A stretch of 64,000 nt of DNA, taken from Saprospirales bacterium. Its GTDB lineage: Bacteria > Bacteroidota > Bacteroidia > Chitinophagales > Saprospiraceae. A program made the translations under genes and the position numbers. The stretch is from contig JADJTT010000001.1 in NCBI GenBank assembly GCA_016711045.1, positions 186,001 through 250,000 on the forward strand, given 5' to 3'. Below the pieces are notes generated by a model that saw only the letters and a list, made by a program, of their open reading frames with translations, was not told where the DNA came from and did no database searches. Shown here in pieces: positions 27,352-36,520 of the stretch (the stretch's first letter is position 1; every line of letters starts with the position of its first letter).

Positions 27352-28377
27352 ATGAATTGGAAAACACGCATCTTTTTTATACTCCTACTGGCATCCGCCT
27401 GCAGCAAGGAACCACTTCCCGAACCTTCGGTGGAGCCGGAACCACTACTGCAGGTGCCAGTGGGTTTTCCCGACCCGGTCTTTCCGGAAGGGAATGAATT
27501 TTCGGAAATTCGGTGGACGCTCGGCAGAATGCTTTTTTTCGACCCCGTTCTATCCCGCGACAGCAGCCGTTCCTGTGCTTCCTGCCATCTCCCTGAATAT
27601 GCGTTCAGCGACACCCTGGCATTCAGCCCTGGCGTCGATAACGCTTCGGGGGTGCGCAATGCCCCTTCCCTTGCCAACGTAGCTTACCACCCTTACTTCA
27701 CCCGCGAAGGAGGCGTACCCACACTGGAAATGCAGATACTGGTTCCCATTCAGGAACACAATGAATTTGACTTCAACATCCTGCTCATCGCCGAGCGTCT
27801 GCAACGAGATAGCCTCTATCAAAAGCTCAGTTGGGAAGCCTACGACCGGGCGCCCGATCATTTCGTCATCACCCGCGCCATAGCCTGCTTCGAACGCAGT
27901 CTGCTGAGCGGGAACAGCAGGTATGATCAATATTATTTTCAGGAGAAGTCCAATGTCTTGTCGGCAGCTGAACTTCGGGGTATGGAATTGTTTTTTAGCG
28001 AAAAAACCAACTGCGGAGATTGCCATGGCGGGTTTAATTTTACCAACTATTCCTTCCAAAATAACGGCCTTTACGAGGAGTACGCCGATCCGGGCCGGTT
28101 TCGCCTCACCGGACTGGAGGAAGACCGGGCCTTATTTAAAGTTCCGTCCCTACGCAATGTAGCCCTGACCGGGCCCTATATGCACGATGGCTCCCTGCCC
28201 AGCCTCGAAGCGATCGTCGAGCATTACAACAGCGGCGGCAAAGGGCATCCACACCAAAACGCATTGGTTCGACCGCTTGGTCTTAGCGAACAGGAACGCA
28301 GCGACCTAGTCGCCTTTTTGCACTCGTTGACAGATCTGGCGTTTGTCCATAATCCGAACTATTCAAGCCCATTTTAA
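27352..28377 (+). CDS. Di-haem cytochrome c peroxidase family lipoprotein (MbnH-like)
   Basis: This 341-residue lipoprotein (lipobox LLASAC, Cys17) has two CxxCH haem sites, CASCH at 75-79 and CGDCH at 221-225, in the MauG/BCCP arrangement. Conserved surroundings include GRMLFFDPVLSRDSS, NAPSLANVAYHPYFTREGG, FKVPSLRNVALTGPYMHDG and GHPHQNALVRPL. The family uses two haems to oxidise either peroxide or a residue in a partner protein. It follows the MbnP-like gene with no spacer (TAAATG), so the two are translationally linked. In the methanobactin system MbnH converts a Trp of MbnP to kynurenine; that this pair does the same is inference. Confidence 0.92.
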   Translation: MNWKTRIFFILLLASACSKEPLPEPSVEPEPLLQVPVGFPDPVFPEGNEFSEIRWTLGRMLFFDPVLSRDSSRSCASCHLPEYAFSDTLAFSPGVDNASGVRNAPSLANVAYHPYFTREGGVPTLEMQILVPIQEHNEFDFNILLIAERLQRDSLYQKLSWEAYDRAPDHFVITRAIACFERSLLSGNSRYDQYYFQEKSNVLSAAELRGMELFFSEKTNCGDCHGGFNFTNYSFQNNGLYEEYADPGRFRLTGLEEDRALFKVPSLRNVALTGPYMHDGSLPSLEAIVEHYNSGGKGHPHQNALVRPLGLSEQERSDLVAFLHSLTDLAFVHNPNYSSPF

Positions 28378-28453
28378 AATAAATGAGGACGCCAGTTGCT
28401 CCACACCCCTGCTTAGCTTAATTTGGGGCAACGATTTATGCAGCGCGCTCTTT

Positions 28454-29038
28454 ATGTCTGAGCAAACCAAATATGATAGCAAGCGTCAGTTTTTATGGCG
28501 AAACCTTTTACGGGGGGGTGCTTTCCTGGCGCTGTTCATTGCCGTTTTTATTTTTTTCAAGAAAAAAGTGGATGTAGAATACATCACCTGGCTCGAGCCC
28601 GTTTATAGCCGGCCCGTCTTGATGTTCCTCATTTATACTGCTTCCGAGGTTCTTTTCGGCATCATTCCTCCCGAAATATTCATGGTATGGGCCCTGAATC
28701 AGGGAGATATGGCCACCTATGTCTCAATCGTTGCCCTGCTCCTATTTATTTCCTATGGAGCGGGCTGGCTGGCCTACTCCGTGGGCAAACGCAGCCACCA
28801 CACTTCCTGGTACCGGTATTTAAAGCGAAAATATTTCAGCAAGTATGAGATCTACCTGAATGAATTCGGTAGTTTTCTGATAATCGTGGCGTCCGTCACG
28901 CCTCTGCCATTTGCCGGCGTTTGCATGCTGGTGGGCGCTGCCAACTATAAAACCTCCAGGTTTCTGCTCTACTCTTTGTTCCGAGTGGTTCGGTTTATCG
29001 TGTATGCCAGCATTATTTGGGAGGCCAACACCTTGTGA
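28454..29038 (+). CDS. VTT-like (DedA-related) inner-membrane protein
   Basis: A 194-residue polytopic protein with about four to five hydrophobic segments. GIIPPEIFMVWALNQG and FGSFLIIVASVTPLPFAGVCMLVGAANYK match the two re-entrant, proline-containing halves of the VTT/DedA fold, whose members act in lipid scrambling or envelope homeostasis. The frame is open from 28343, but MSEQTKYDSKRQF at 28454 is the natural start, with the first helix after a charged stretch. The frame ends at TGA (29036-29038), yet the same frame stays open for about 77 codons afterwards with protein-like sequence. Confidence 0.75.
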   Translation: MSEQTKYDSKRQFLWRNLLRGGAFLALFIAVFIFFKKKVDVEYITWLEPVYSRPVLMFLIYTASEVLFGIIPPEIFMVWALNQGDMATYVSIVALLLFISYGAGWLAYSVGKRSHHTSWYRYLKRKYFSKYEIYLNEFGSFLIIVASVTPLPFAGVCMLVGAANYKTSRFLLYSLFRVVRFIVYASIIWEANTL

Positions 29039-29386
29039 GAAAAATCCAATTTTTACGAATTCATCAGTGAACAGAACTGGCGCGAACGATTCCAAAAAGA
29101 AGGAGAAGGAATAAAGTTTGTGCCAATGCGTTTAGACTTTGTTGGACAGCGCAAAATAGCATCCACCTTTCTACAGAGGAGTCAGGCATCCGGAAATTTT
29201 AGTTCGGAAACTGCTGATTTTGAACGAAAAACACATTCGATTAATATCAATTTGCCTAAAATAGCCTAAAAGGTAATAAAGGTTTTGGTTGTTTCTCCTC
29301 TCTTCTTCGTATCTTGTGGTGCCCTTCTGGACCAAAAGAAACCAGTTCATCCGGTCCATCCCTTGCGGATACCATAAACAAATTCT
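29039..29386. other. Gap with an open continuation of the preceding frame, then an AT-rich leader
   Basis: Directly after the TGA of the VTT-like gene, the same frame reads on without a stop to about 29270, starting EKSNFYEFISEQNWRERFQK. It might be the remains of a longer C-terminus or chance. The remaining hundred bases are AT-rich leader of the desaturase gene with a candidate promoter. No other gene is seen. Confidence 0.45.
29289..29316 (+). promoter_or_regulatory. Candidate promoter of the desaturase gene
   Basis: TTG at 29289-29291 and TATCTTG at 29310-29316 are 18 bases apart, close to the Bacteroidetes -33/-7 pattern, though one T of the -7 is missing. The start codon lies 70 bases downstream. 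Confidence 0.4.
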
Positions 29387-30481
29387 ATGCAGACTTTACC
29401 AAAATTTGCCACGCAAATACAGAAGGATTTCGCTTCTGCGCTTAATTCAAACGTAAATCAATACTTCCAGGACAACCACATTTCCAGAAATGCAAACCTG
29501 GCAATGGTATTAAAGAGCCTTTTCCACCTCACCGGCTGGATCGGGTCCTACCTGCTGTTGGTCTTCGGCCATTTTGATATTCTTATAAATTATGCCTTGT
29601 GGGCATTGGTGGGTTTTTTCATGGTGATGGTTACCGTCAACATAGGGCATGATGCCATCCATGGGTCATACTCCGCCAATAAATGGGTAAATAGCCTCCT
29701 GGCCCATACCTTTAACCTCAATGGCGCCAGCGCCTATATGTGGAAACGCATGCACAACCAGGCCCACCATTCTTACACCAACATCGAGGGACTCGACGAA
29801 GACATCGAACCCATTCCCGTGATCCGGCTTTCTACGGGGAAAGAATTGAAGAAGATCCACCGGTATCAGCACATTTACGCCTTCTTCTTTTATTGCCTGG
29901 CTACTCTTTCCTGGGTGTTCATCAAGGATTACGTCAAATTTTTCAAGAACGAAGTGGGCAATTTTACCGGAGAACCAAATCCGAAAAAAGAATACTTCTA
30001 TCTCTTCTTTTACAAATTTCTGAACTACAGCCTCTTCTTAGTGCTTCCAATCATACTCATCCCGCATCCCTGGATACACACCGTATTGGGCTTTCTTCTG
30101 ATGCATTTTGTGGCGGGATTTTTCCTCGCAATCATCTTTATGCTGGCGCACGTAGTGGAAGAAACCCATTTTTTGAATCCCGACGAAGGAGGGCGTATGC
30201 CACATTCCTGGACCGTACACCAACTCTACACTACCGCCAACTTTGCCCGTAATAACCCGCTAGCTGCTTTTTTGACCGGCGGTTTAAACCAGCAGATAGA
30301 ACACCATTTGTTTCCTCATATATGCAGTATTCACTATCCCGCAATCGGCAAGATTGTAAAAGAAACCGCGGAAGAATACGGGCAGCCCTATTACGAGTCA
30401 TCTTTTACGCACGCATTAATATCACACGTACGGTTTTTAAAGCGATTGGGAAGAGAAACGCCAGCGGTGTCTGACAATTAA
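29387..30481 (+). CDS. Membrane fatty-acid desaturase
   Basis: This 364-residue di-iron membrane enzyme carries the three histidine boxes: HDAIH at 88-92, HNQAHH at 123-128 and QIEHH at 303-307. The QxxHH third box and length are those of front-end or linoleoyl-CoA-type desaturases; no fused cytochrome b5 domain is present, so an external electron donor is needed. Four or more hydrophobic segments flank the boxes. It inserts double bonds into membrane lipid acyl chains. The next gene starts three bases after its stop, so the two are an operon. Confidence 0.93.
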   Translation: MQTLPKFATQIQKDFASALNSNVNQYFQDNHISRNANLAMVLKSLFHLTGWIGSYLLLVFGHFDILINYALWALVGFFMVMVTVNIGHDAIHGSYSANKWVNSLLAHTFNLNGASAYMWKRMHNQAHHSYTNIEGLDEDIEPIPVIRLSTGKELKKIHRYQHIYAFFFYCLATLSWVFIKDYVKFFKNEVGNFTGEPNPKKEYFYLFFYKFLNYSLFLVLPIILIPHPWIHTVLGFLLMHFVAGFFLAIIFMLAHVVEETHFLNPDEGGRMPHSWTVHQLYTTANFARNNPLAAFLTGGLNQQIEHHLFPHICSIHYPAIGKIVKETAEEYGQPYYESSFTHALISHVRFLKRLGRETPAVSDN

Positions 30482-30484
30482 CTT

Positions 30485-31414
30485 ATGATAAATGCCCAAG
30501 TAGCAAACTGGCTATTGGCAGGCGATGTCGCCATCCAATATCAGGTGCATCGAGACCTGCTAAATTCGGCTGATCTCGAAATTTCCGCACTCCAGAAGCG
30601 TATTGCCGACGAGGGATGGGGGGCAGCTTTCCTCTCCCGGCAAAATACGAACGGCCATTGGGGGCGCGATTTTTACCAGCCGAAGTGGACTTCTTCACAC
30701 TACACCCTCCTCGATCTGAAAATGCTGGGATTATCCCCCACTCATCCCGCTGTCCGGAAAATCACCCTGAAGGTGCTTGAAAACCCTGAAGGCAATGAAG
30801 GAGGGATCAATTACTCCCATAGCCGGAAAATCAGCGATGTATGCGTCAATGGCATGATCCTGAATTTTGCTTCCTGGTTTGTGCCGGAAGCTCCGCGCCT
30901 TCAAGCTATTGTCGACTACTTGCTACATATTCAAATGGCGGATGGTGGCTGGAATTGCGCCTACTATGAAGGCCATACCCACAGCTCGCTCCACTCTACC
31001 CTGAGCGTGCTGGAAGGGCTTTGGGAATTTTCAAAAACAGGCCGCACCTACCGGGAAAAAGAAATCGGGAAAGCCCGGCAACGGGGATTGGAATTCCTTC
31101 TCGTGCACCGTTTATTCCGTTCCCATCGCACCGGGGCTATCATCGATCCGAAAATGCTTCGCCTTTCCTTCCCTTCCCGTTGGCGCTACGATATCCTGCG
31201 AACCCTCGATCACTTTCGGGATGCAGCCATCCCCTACGACGGCCGAATGCAGGATGCCCTTGAGGTATTGAAAAAAAAGGAAGGCAAGGCGCATCGCTGG
31301 CCTCTTCAGGCAAAGCACCCAGGCCAGGTTCATTTCGACATGGAAAAAGTAGGCGAACCCAGCCGCTGGAATACGCTTCGAGCCTTACGGGTGCTGGCAT
31401 ATTTTAATCAGTAA
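30485..31414 (+). CDS. Small alpha/alpha-toroid (prenyltransferase/squalene-oxidase repeat) protein
   Basis: The 309-residue protein has repeats of the QW or prenyltransferase type: SRQNTNGHWGRDF, HIQMADGGWNCAYYEG and GRQRGLEFLLVHRLF-like helices. Length is about half of a squalene cyclase and the DxDD protonation motif is absent, so cyclisation by that mechanism is unlikely. No signal peptide or membrane segment is evident. It lies between a desaturase and a methyltransferase in a closely spaced run, which hints at lipid or isoprenoid work. Similar toroid proteins of unknown role occur across bacteria. Confidence 0.75.
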   Translation: MINAQVANWLLAGDVAIQYQVHRDLLNSADLEISALQKRIADEGWGAAFLSRQNTNGHWGRDFYQPKWTSSHYTLLDLKMLGLSPTHPAVRKITLKVLENPEGNEGGINYSHSRKISDVCVNGMILNFASWFVPEAPRLQAIVDYLLHIQMADGGWNCAYYEGHTHSSLHSTLSVLEGLWEFSKTGRTYREKEIGKARQRGLEFLLVHRLFRSHRTGAIIDPKMLRLSFPSRWRYDILRTLDHFRDAAIPYDGRMQDALEVLKKKEGKAHRWPLQAKHPGQVHFDMEKVGEPSRWNTLRALRVLAYFNQ

Positions 31415-31424
31415 ATTTGCCCAG

Positions 31425-32063
31425 GTGCATACCGACATTATCCAATACTACAAAGACCGGGCGGAGGAATATGAAAAGGTGTACTTGAAAGAGGAACGCC
31501 AGGAAGGCATTGCGCAAATAACCCGTTACCTGCAGGAATGGTTCCTGGGTAAATCCTTGATCGAAGTGGCTTGCGGAACCGGGTTCTGGACCGAACGGAT
31601 CGCCCAAACGGCAACCCATATTTATGGATTCGATATCAACCCTGCTGTCCTCGATATTGCCCGGTCAAAAACCTATGCATCTCCGGTAGCGTTCGAAGTC
31701 CTTTCCTATGAGGACCTTCCCAAAGCCCCTTTCGGTTACGATGCCTTATACGGCGGGTTTATTTGGTCCCATATCCCGAGAGAAAAACTGCCTGCCTTTG
31801 TGGACAGTTGCCTGAGGAAAGTGCCTGAGTCAGGCATGCTTGTTTTTACAGATAATACCTGGGTAGCAGGTAACAGCACCCCAATTTACCACACCGACCA
31901 ACACGGGAATACCTACCAACGCCGGACTTTGGAAAATGGAGAAGATTATCTGGTATTGAAAAATTATTTTAGCCGGGAAGAACTGGAAGCGTTTTGGAAA
32001 AACCGGATTCAAAAAATTGAGTATATTGAACTGGATTACTTTTGGCTGTTGAAATTGACATAA
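31425..32063 (+). CDS. Class I SAM-dependent methyltransferase
   Basis: A 212-residue Rossmann-fold methyltransferase. Motif I is LIEVACGTGFWTERIA, followed by the acidic residue of strand 2 in YGFDINPAVLD, and motif post-II in LSYEDLPKAPFGYDALYGGF. The start is a GTG at 31425, ten bases after the toroid gene stop; it is the first in-frame start after that stop and gives the usual MHTDIIQYYKDRAEEYEK leader. Substrate unknown. The small size and Y-K-x-R-A-x-E-Y leader recall ubiquinone/menaquinone-type or small-molecule methyltransferases. Confidence 0.88.
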   Translation: MHTDIIQYYKDRAEEYEKVYLKEERQEGIAQITRYLQEWFLGKSLIEVACGTGFWTERIAQTATHIYGFDINPAVLDIARSKTYASPVAFEVLSYEDLPKAPFGYDALYGGFIWSHIPREKLPAFVDSCLRKVPESGMLVFTDNTWVAGNSTPIYHTDQHGNTYQRRTLENGEDYLVLKNYFSREELEAFWKNRIQKIEYIELDYFWLLKLT

Positions 32064-32081
32064 CTGAAAACAATCACCTAT

Positions 32082-32180
32082 ATGTACTCCTCTCACTGGA
32101 CCGGCGCTATTGACCAGGTCACCCAAGATGTGAAAAGGGCATTTGGCAAATTAACACCCCAGGAACTTAACTATTCCTGA
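32082..32180 (+). pseudogene. Truncated N-terminus of a DinB-like protein
   Basis: A 32-codon frame reads MYSSHWTGAIDQVTQDVKRA and ends FGKLTPQELNYS before TGA. That is the first helix of the DinB/YfiT four-helix family, where the next residues are normally K-P-x-x-x-x-W-S. None of the rest of the domain is found in any frame before the glycosyltransferase gene 46 bases away. It appears to be a gene remnant. Confidence 0.55.
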
Positions 32181-32226
32181 CAGGCGTGCTGGGCACCCTT
32201 GGCCGGTGGCAAACTGATGCTACCAT

Positions 32227-33168
32227 TTAAGCCGGAAGCAATCTTTGAACCTTCGCATACCCGGTTCGCAGTAAATTCAAAAGTCCGGGAAAATACTTGG
32301 GCATAAGGCGCAATATCCCCAGCTTCATTCCCAGCGTACCCGGCCTTCTGTAGACCAGCGACAGCATTTTCCGAAACAGCAACGTCCTTTCCTGCCCGGT
32401 CAATTTCCGGGTATTAAAGCGGTCGAAATCGGCTACCGCTTTGTACAGGTTGAGATGAAACAGCCTTTTATTGCCCTGAAGTTTGATCGCAGGGGTAGCG
32501 GAAGTCACCGAACTGGAATGCTTCCGATAAAGGGTGGTTCTTTCCGGGAAATATTGAATTTTAGCCCGGGTAGCGATATGTACCCAAAGGATATAATCCT
32601 GGACAAAGTAGTTCCGATAAGGGCTAATGGTGTGGTCATCAAGAAATTCACGCCGAAACACCGTAGTTGAGTTGCTGATAAAATTACCCTCGAGTAGTTG
32701 GAAAAAGATATCTCCCTTGGAGTACATGTACCGGATCGCTTCAATTTCAGGGTCGTCTATTTGTGCTCCTTTTTCGGAAATAGTTTGTACATCGGTATAT
32801 ACGGCGCCATAATCCGGGTTCTTTTCGAGAAAATCGACCTGTTTTTTCAATTTGAGGGGATCCGTCCACACATCATCGCTATCGCAAATAGCAATATAGG
32901 GCGCTATACAGTATTCCAGGGTGCGCGCAGTATTCCCGGCTATCCCCATATTATCTTCAAACGTCAGTAAGCGGATCTTATCGGGGTACCTGGCTGCATA
33001 TTCCCGGGCTATTTCCCGGGTCCGATCGGTCGAACAATCATCCCCAATGACCAATTCAACAGGGAAATCAGCCTCCTGGATCAAGACCCCTTCAATGGCA
33101 TCGGCGATATACGCTTCTACATTGAAACTGATCATACAAATGCTGACGAGTGGAGAAGAATGACTCAT
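32227..33168 (-). CDS. Family 2 glycosyltransferase
   Basis: The 313-residue protein is a GT-A fold glycosyltransferase, with the opening strand VSICMISFNVEAYI, the nucleotide-binding acidic pair in VIGDDCSTDRT and the metal-binding CDSDDVW near residue 95. The C-terminal 100 residues are basic and helical. No membrane segment is obvious, so it works at the cytoplasmic face of the membrane. Such enzymes add sugars to capsule, O-antigen or glycoprotein precursors. It stands alone, converging on the methyltransferase run and diverging from the M4 protease gene. Confidence 0.9.
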   Translation of the reverse strand: MSHSSPLVSICMISFNVEAYIADAIEGVLIQEADFPVELVIGDDCSTDRTREIAREYAARYPDKIRLLTFEDNMGIAGNTARTLEYCIAPYIAICDSDDVWTDPLKLKKQVDFLEKNPDYGAVYTDVQTISEKGAQIDDPEIEAIRYMYSKGDIFFQLLEGNFISNSTTVFRREFLDDHTISPYRNYFVQDYILWVHIATRAKIQYFPERTTLYRKHSSSVTSATPAIKLQGNKRLFHLNLYKAVADFDRFNTRKLTGQERTLLFRKMLSLVYRRPGTLGMKLGILRLMPKYFPGLLNLLRTGYAKVQRLLPA

Positions 33169-33294
33169 AGTAGTTTAAATAAACGGAACGCGCCGGCAAA
33201 TTAGGCATTCTGGCGTTCAAATTCTGTCAGGCGCGTTACAATTTTCGAGCGCTGCCACCCTGATAATCGGTCAAAAAAATTGACAAATTTTCGT

Positions 33295-33302
33295 TATCTT
33301 TG
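33295..33302 (+). promoter_or_regulatory. Candidate -7 element for the M4 protease gene
   Basis: TATCTTTG is a full match to TAnnTTTG, 68 bases before the ATG at 33371. TTGACA occurs at 33280-33285 but only nine bases upstream, too close for a -33, so the upstream element is unclear. Confidence 0.45.
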
Positions 33303-33370
33303 GTTACTGTCTAATCTGCCGCCCGCTTCATCCTCTCATGCTATTTAATACCTCTTCAACTTCCCCGACC

Positions 33371-36300
33371 ATGAAACGATTTATGCTTTCTTTTTTGGTA
33401 TTGGTACTGGTTTCTTCCACCTCGTTTGGGCAAATGAAGCCGCACCTTCCAAAGGTAGCACGCACCGTTCCGCTTTCCACGGAAACATTGGCTCCCCCAG
33501 TACCCATCCGTCCTGGCATTCCGTCTGCTCCGGCTCCCTTTCCTTCGGAAACTAAATTCAAGTCATTGCCCGAGTTGCCAAAACCGATACAAGGGCAACC
33601 CAGACTCCAGGCCTATCTGTCGGCGGAAACAGGCACTCCATACCAAATTCGGGGCGATTTTGAAGTGACGCCCCAAAAAGACCTGAACGGGCAACAGGCT
33701 GATTACTTGCTGGCTGTTCAATCCGTGCTTCAGTTGAAGACGCCTCTTGAGGAATTGGTCACCAGCCGAACAGATACAGAGCCCACCGGATTTGTCCACA
33801 TCCGCTTTCAACAGGTATGGAAAGGGGTGCCGGTATATGGGGCAGAAGCCATCTTACATAAAAACCTACACGCATTTTACCTCTTTAATGGCCGGCTGTA
33901 TCCTTCCCCTGAAATCGAAGACGTCACTCCCGGTATATCTTCGTCTCAAGCTTCCGAAAAGGCATTACAGCACGTTGCCCAATTTGAAAAGGTGAAAAAA
34001 TTGAGCCCGATGGAAGCCCAAATAACCGGGGCGGATCAAACCCAGGCACAACTGGTCATCTATCACATCGACCACGACCCCCATGCCGAACGGCTTGCCT
34101 GGCAGGTGACCGTGATCCCCAATATTGCGGCCCGGTATAACTATTTCATCGATGCCCAAACCGGAGAGGTGCTCCGATACTATTCCGAGCTCTGCAAACT
34201 TGACTGGCGCCATTTGGGCGTTACCACACCCCAACGTCATAGTCCGGAAACTCAGCCCATGGACTCCCGCAATCCGGCGACACCTCCACCCGACGGACCT
34301 GCTACGGCCAATGCCGCGGACTTGTTAGGGCAGACCCACCTCATCAACACGTATTCCAAAAATAATGTATACTACCTGATCGATGCCTCTCAAACCATGT
34401 TCAACAATACCCAGTCGACCTTTCCGGACGACCCGGTGGGCGTGATCTGGACGATCAATGCCCAAAACACCTCGCCCCAGAATGCCAACTTTTCGCTGGC
34501 TCATATTACCTCAGCCACCAACTCCTGGAATAATCCGAATGCCGTAAGTGCCCATTACCACGGCGAAAAGGCCTATGATTACTTCAAAGGCACCTTCAAC
34601 CGGGAGAGCATCAATGGAGAAGGAGGAAATGTGATTTCCCTCATCAATGTGGTGGAGAGCGACAACACCCAAATGGACAACGCGTTTTGGAATGGCTTTG
34701 CCATGTTTTACGGCAATGGCAACCAGGCATTTATCGCCCCGCTCGCCAAAGCGCTTGATGTGGCTGGTCACGAATTGTCGCACGGCGTGATCCAGTCTAC
34801 CGCCAACCTGGAATATATGGGGCAAAGCGGCGCACTGAATGAAAGTTTTGCCGACGTATTCGGCGCCATGATCGATCGCAACGACTGGCAAATGGGCGAA
34901 GATGTGGTCAATACCAACATTTTTGATTCCGGCGCACTACGCGACCTGAGCAACCCGCATAATGGCGGCAATAACCTCAACGATCCCGGGTGGCAACCTG
35001 CGCATTTTTCAGAACGCTATACCGGCGGCGAGGACAATGGAGGCGTGCATATCAACAGCGGCATCACCAACCGGGCGTTTTACCTGTTTGCCAATAGCAT
35101 CGGAAAAGATAAAGCGGAGCAGGTATACTACCGGGCCCTGAATCTCTATCTGGTAAAATCTTCCCAGTTTATCGACTGCCGTATAGCGGTGGTGCAGGCT
35201 TCAACCGATCTCTACGGGGCTGCAGAAGCCAACGCGGCTAAGGCAGCCTTTGATGCGGTAGGGATAGGGGAAGGCAGTGGTACCAACTCCCAAACCGATA
35301 TCGTTACCAATCCGGGAGAGGACTATATTCTGATGACCGATGCAGACTATGCCTCCCTGTATATTTTCACCCCTGACGGCCAGGAGGTAGCCAACCCGTT
35401 GACCAACCTGTCTCCTTGGAGCCGACCAAGTATTACCGATGATGGGAGCGCGATCGTTTATGTTGCGGAAGACCATACGATACGCGGCATTATTTTAGAT
35501 TGGGGCACAGGTGGGGTTGACGAGTTTGTAGTACAAAACGAGTCCATCTGGCGCAATGTGGCTATATCCAAAGACGGCGAGCGCCTTGCTGCCCTCACCA
35601 CCGACTACGACAATTTTTTGTGGGTCTATGACTACGGCCTCCAACAATGGGCAGAATTTGAGCTGTACAATCCTACTACAGGCCAGGGCGGACCGACTAC
35701 CGCCAATGTGAACTATGCCGACGTGCTGGAATGGGATTTTTCCGGACAATGGATCATTTACGATGCCTCCAATTCCCTGAATACCACTTTCGGCACCAAC
35801 ATCGATTATTGGGATATCGGGTTCATCCAGGTATCGAATGGCAATAATTTCACCGATGGCCATATTGAAAAAATGTTCACCGGCCTTCCAGAGGGGATCA
35901 GTATTGCCAATCCGACCTTCTCCAAAAACTCGGATTACATCATCGCCTTTGATTATATTGATGAATACTGGGATGAGTATTACCTGCTCGGTGCGAACAT
36001 CGAAAAGGGAGAAACAGGTACTATTTATCAGAACTCAGGCCTCAGTTGGCCCAATTACTCCGTTGACGACAACCGGATGGTATTTAATGCGTCCCTGATA
36101 GATAACACGCCAATATTAGCATTCATCAATCTTTCTTCTGATAAGATCAACTCTTCCGGAAATACCTCTGTATTTATCGAGCAAGGCCGGGATGGCGTTT
36201 GGTTTGCCGATGGCAACCGGCCCATTGCAGTAGAGGAATTATTGCAAGAAAAGGACATCAGCTTGTTCCCCAACCCAATGGAAAATACGTTAAATTTAGC

Positions 36301-36499
36301 GTTCCATTCGGAAATGGCAGGCGAGGCGCAGGTGCAACTATTCGACCTGATGGGCCGGGTAGTAATTTCTGAGCGCTTCCTTGTTTCTGCGGGCGAGAAT
36401 CAACGGCAATGGTCAACAGGCAGCTTACCTTCCGGACAATATTTTATGCGAATTAGCCTCGAAGATCGCCAGTTAGCATTAAAGGTGATTAAAAATTGA
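33371..36499 (+). CDS. Secreted thermolysin-family (M4) protease with T9SS sorting domain
   Basis: The 1042-residue precursor has a signal peptide (MKRFMLSFLVLVLVSSTSFG), an FTP/PepSY propeptide (about 70-280), an M4 catalytic domain with HELSHG at 467-472 and the Glu zinc ligand E491 in GALNESFADVFG, and a C-terminal half of about 400 residues forming a propeller-like region (ITDDGSAIVYVAED, ISKDGERLAALTTD). It ends in a type IX sorting domain (LFPNPMENTLNLAF, DLMGRVVIS). The chosen start is the second Met; the eleven residues before it do not fit a signal peptide. It should be a secreted metalloprotease. Confidence 0.95.
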   Translation: MKRFMLSFLVLVLVSSTSFGQMKPHLPKVARTVPLSTETLAPPVPIRPGIPSAPAPFPSETKFKSLPELPKPIQGQPRLQAYLSAETGTPYQIRGDFEVTPQKDLNGQQADYLLAVQSVLQLKTPLEELVTSRTDTEPTGFVHIRFQQVWKGVPVYGAEAILHKNLHAFYLFNGRLYPSPEIEDVTPGISSSQASEKALQHVAQFEKVKKLSPMEAQITGADQTQAQLVIYHIDHDPHAERLAWQVTVIPNIAARYNYFIDAQTGEVLRYYSELCKLDWRHLGVTTPQRHSPETQPMDSRNPATPPPDGPATANAADLLGQTHLINTYSKNNVYYLIDASQTMFNNTQSTFPDDPVGVIWTINAQNTSPQNANFSLAHITSATNSWNNPNAVSAHYHGEKAYDYFKGTFNRESINGEGGNVISLINVVESDNTQMDNAFWNGFAMFYGNGNQAFIAPLAKALDVAGHELSHGVIQSTANLEYMGQSGALNESFADVFGAMIDRNDWQMGEDVVNTNIFDSGALRDLSNPHNGGNNLNDPGWQPAHFSERYTGGEDNGGVHINSGITNRAFYLFANSIGKDKAEQVYYRALNLYLVKSSQFIDCRIAVVQASTDLYGAAEANAAKAAFDAVGIGEGSGTNSQTDIVTNPGEDYILMTDADYASLYIFTPDGQEVANPLTNLSPWSRPSITDDGSAIVYVAEDHTIRGIILDWGTGGVDEFVVQNESIWRNVAISKDGERLAALTTDYDNFLWVYDYGLQQWAEFELYNPTTGQGGPTTANVNYADVLEWDFSGQWIIYDASNSLNTTFGTNIDYWDIGFIQVSNGNNFTDGHIEKMFTGLPEGISIANPTFSKNSDYIIAFDYIDEYWDEYYLLGANIEKGETGTIYQNSGLSWPNYSVDDNRMVFNASLIDNTPILAFINLSSDKINSSGNTSVFIEQGRDGVWFADGNRPIAVEELLQEKDISLFPNPMENTLNLAFHSEMAGEAQVQLFDLMGRVVISERFLVSAGENQRQWSTGSLPSGQYFMRISLEDRQLALKVIKN

Positions 36500-36520
36500 T
36501 TGAACACTTAAAATTATCTT

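Noticed and set aside
33280..33302. TTGACA/TATCTTTG as a sigma70-type pair
   Set aside because: Only nine bases separate the elements, too close for one promoter.
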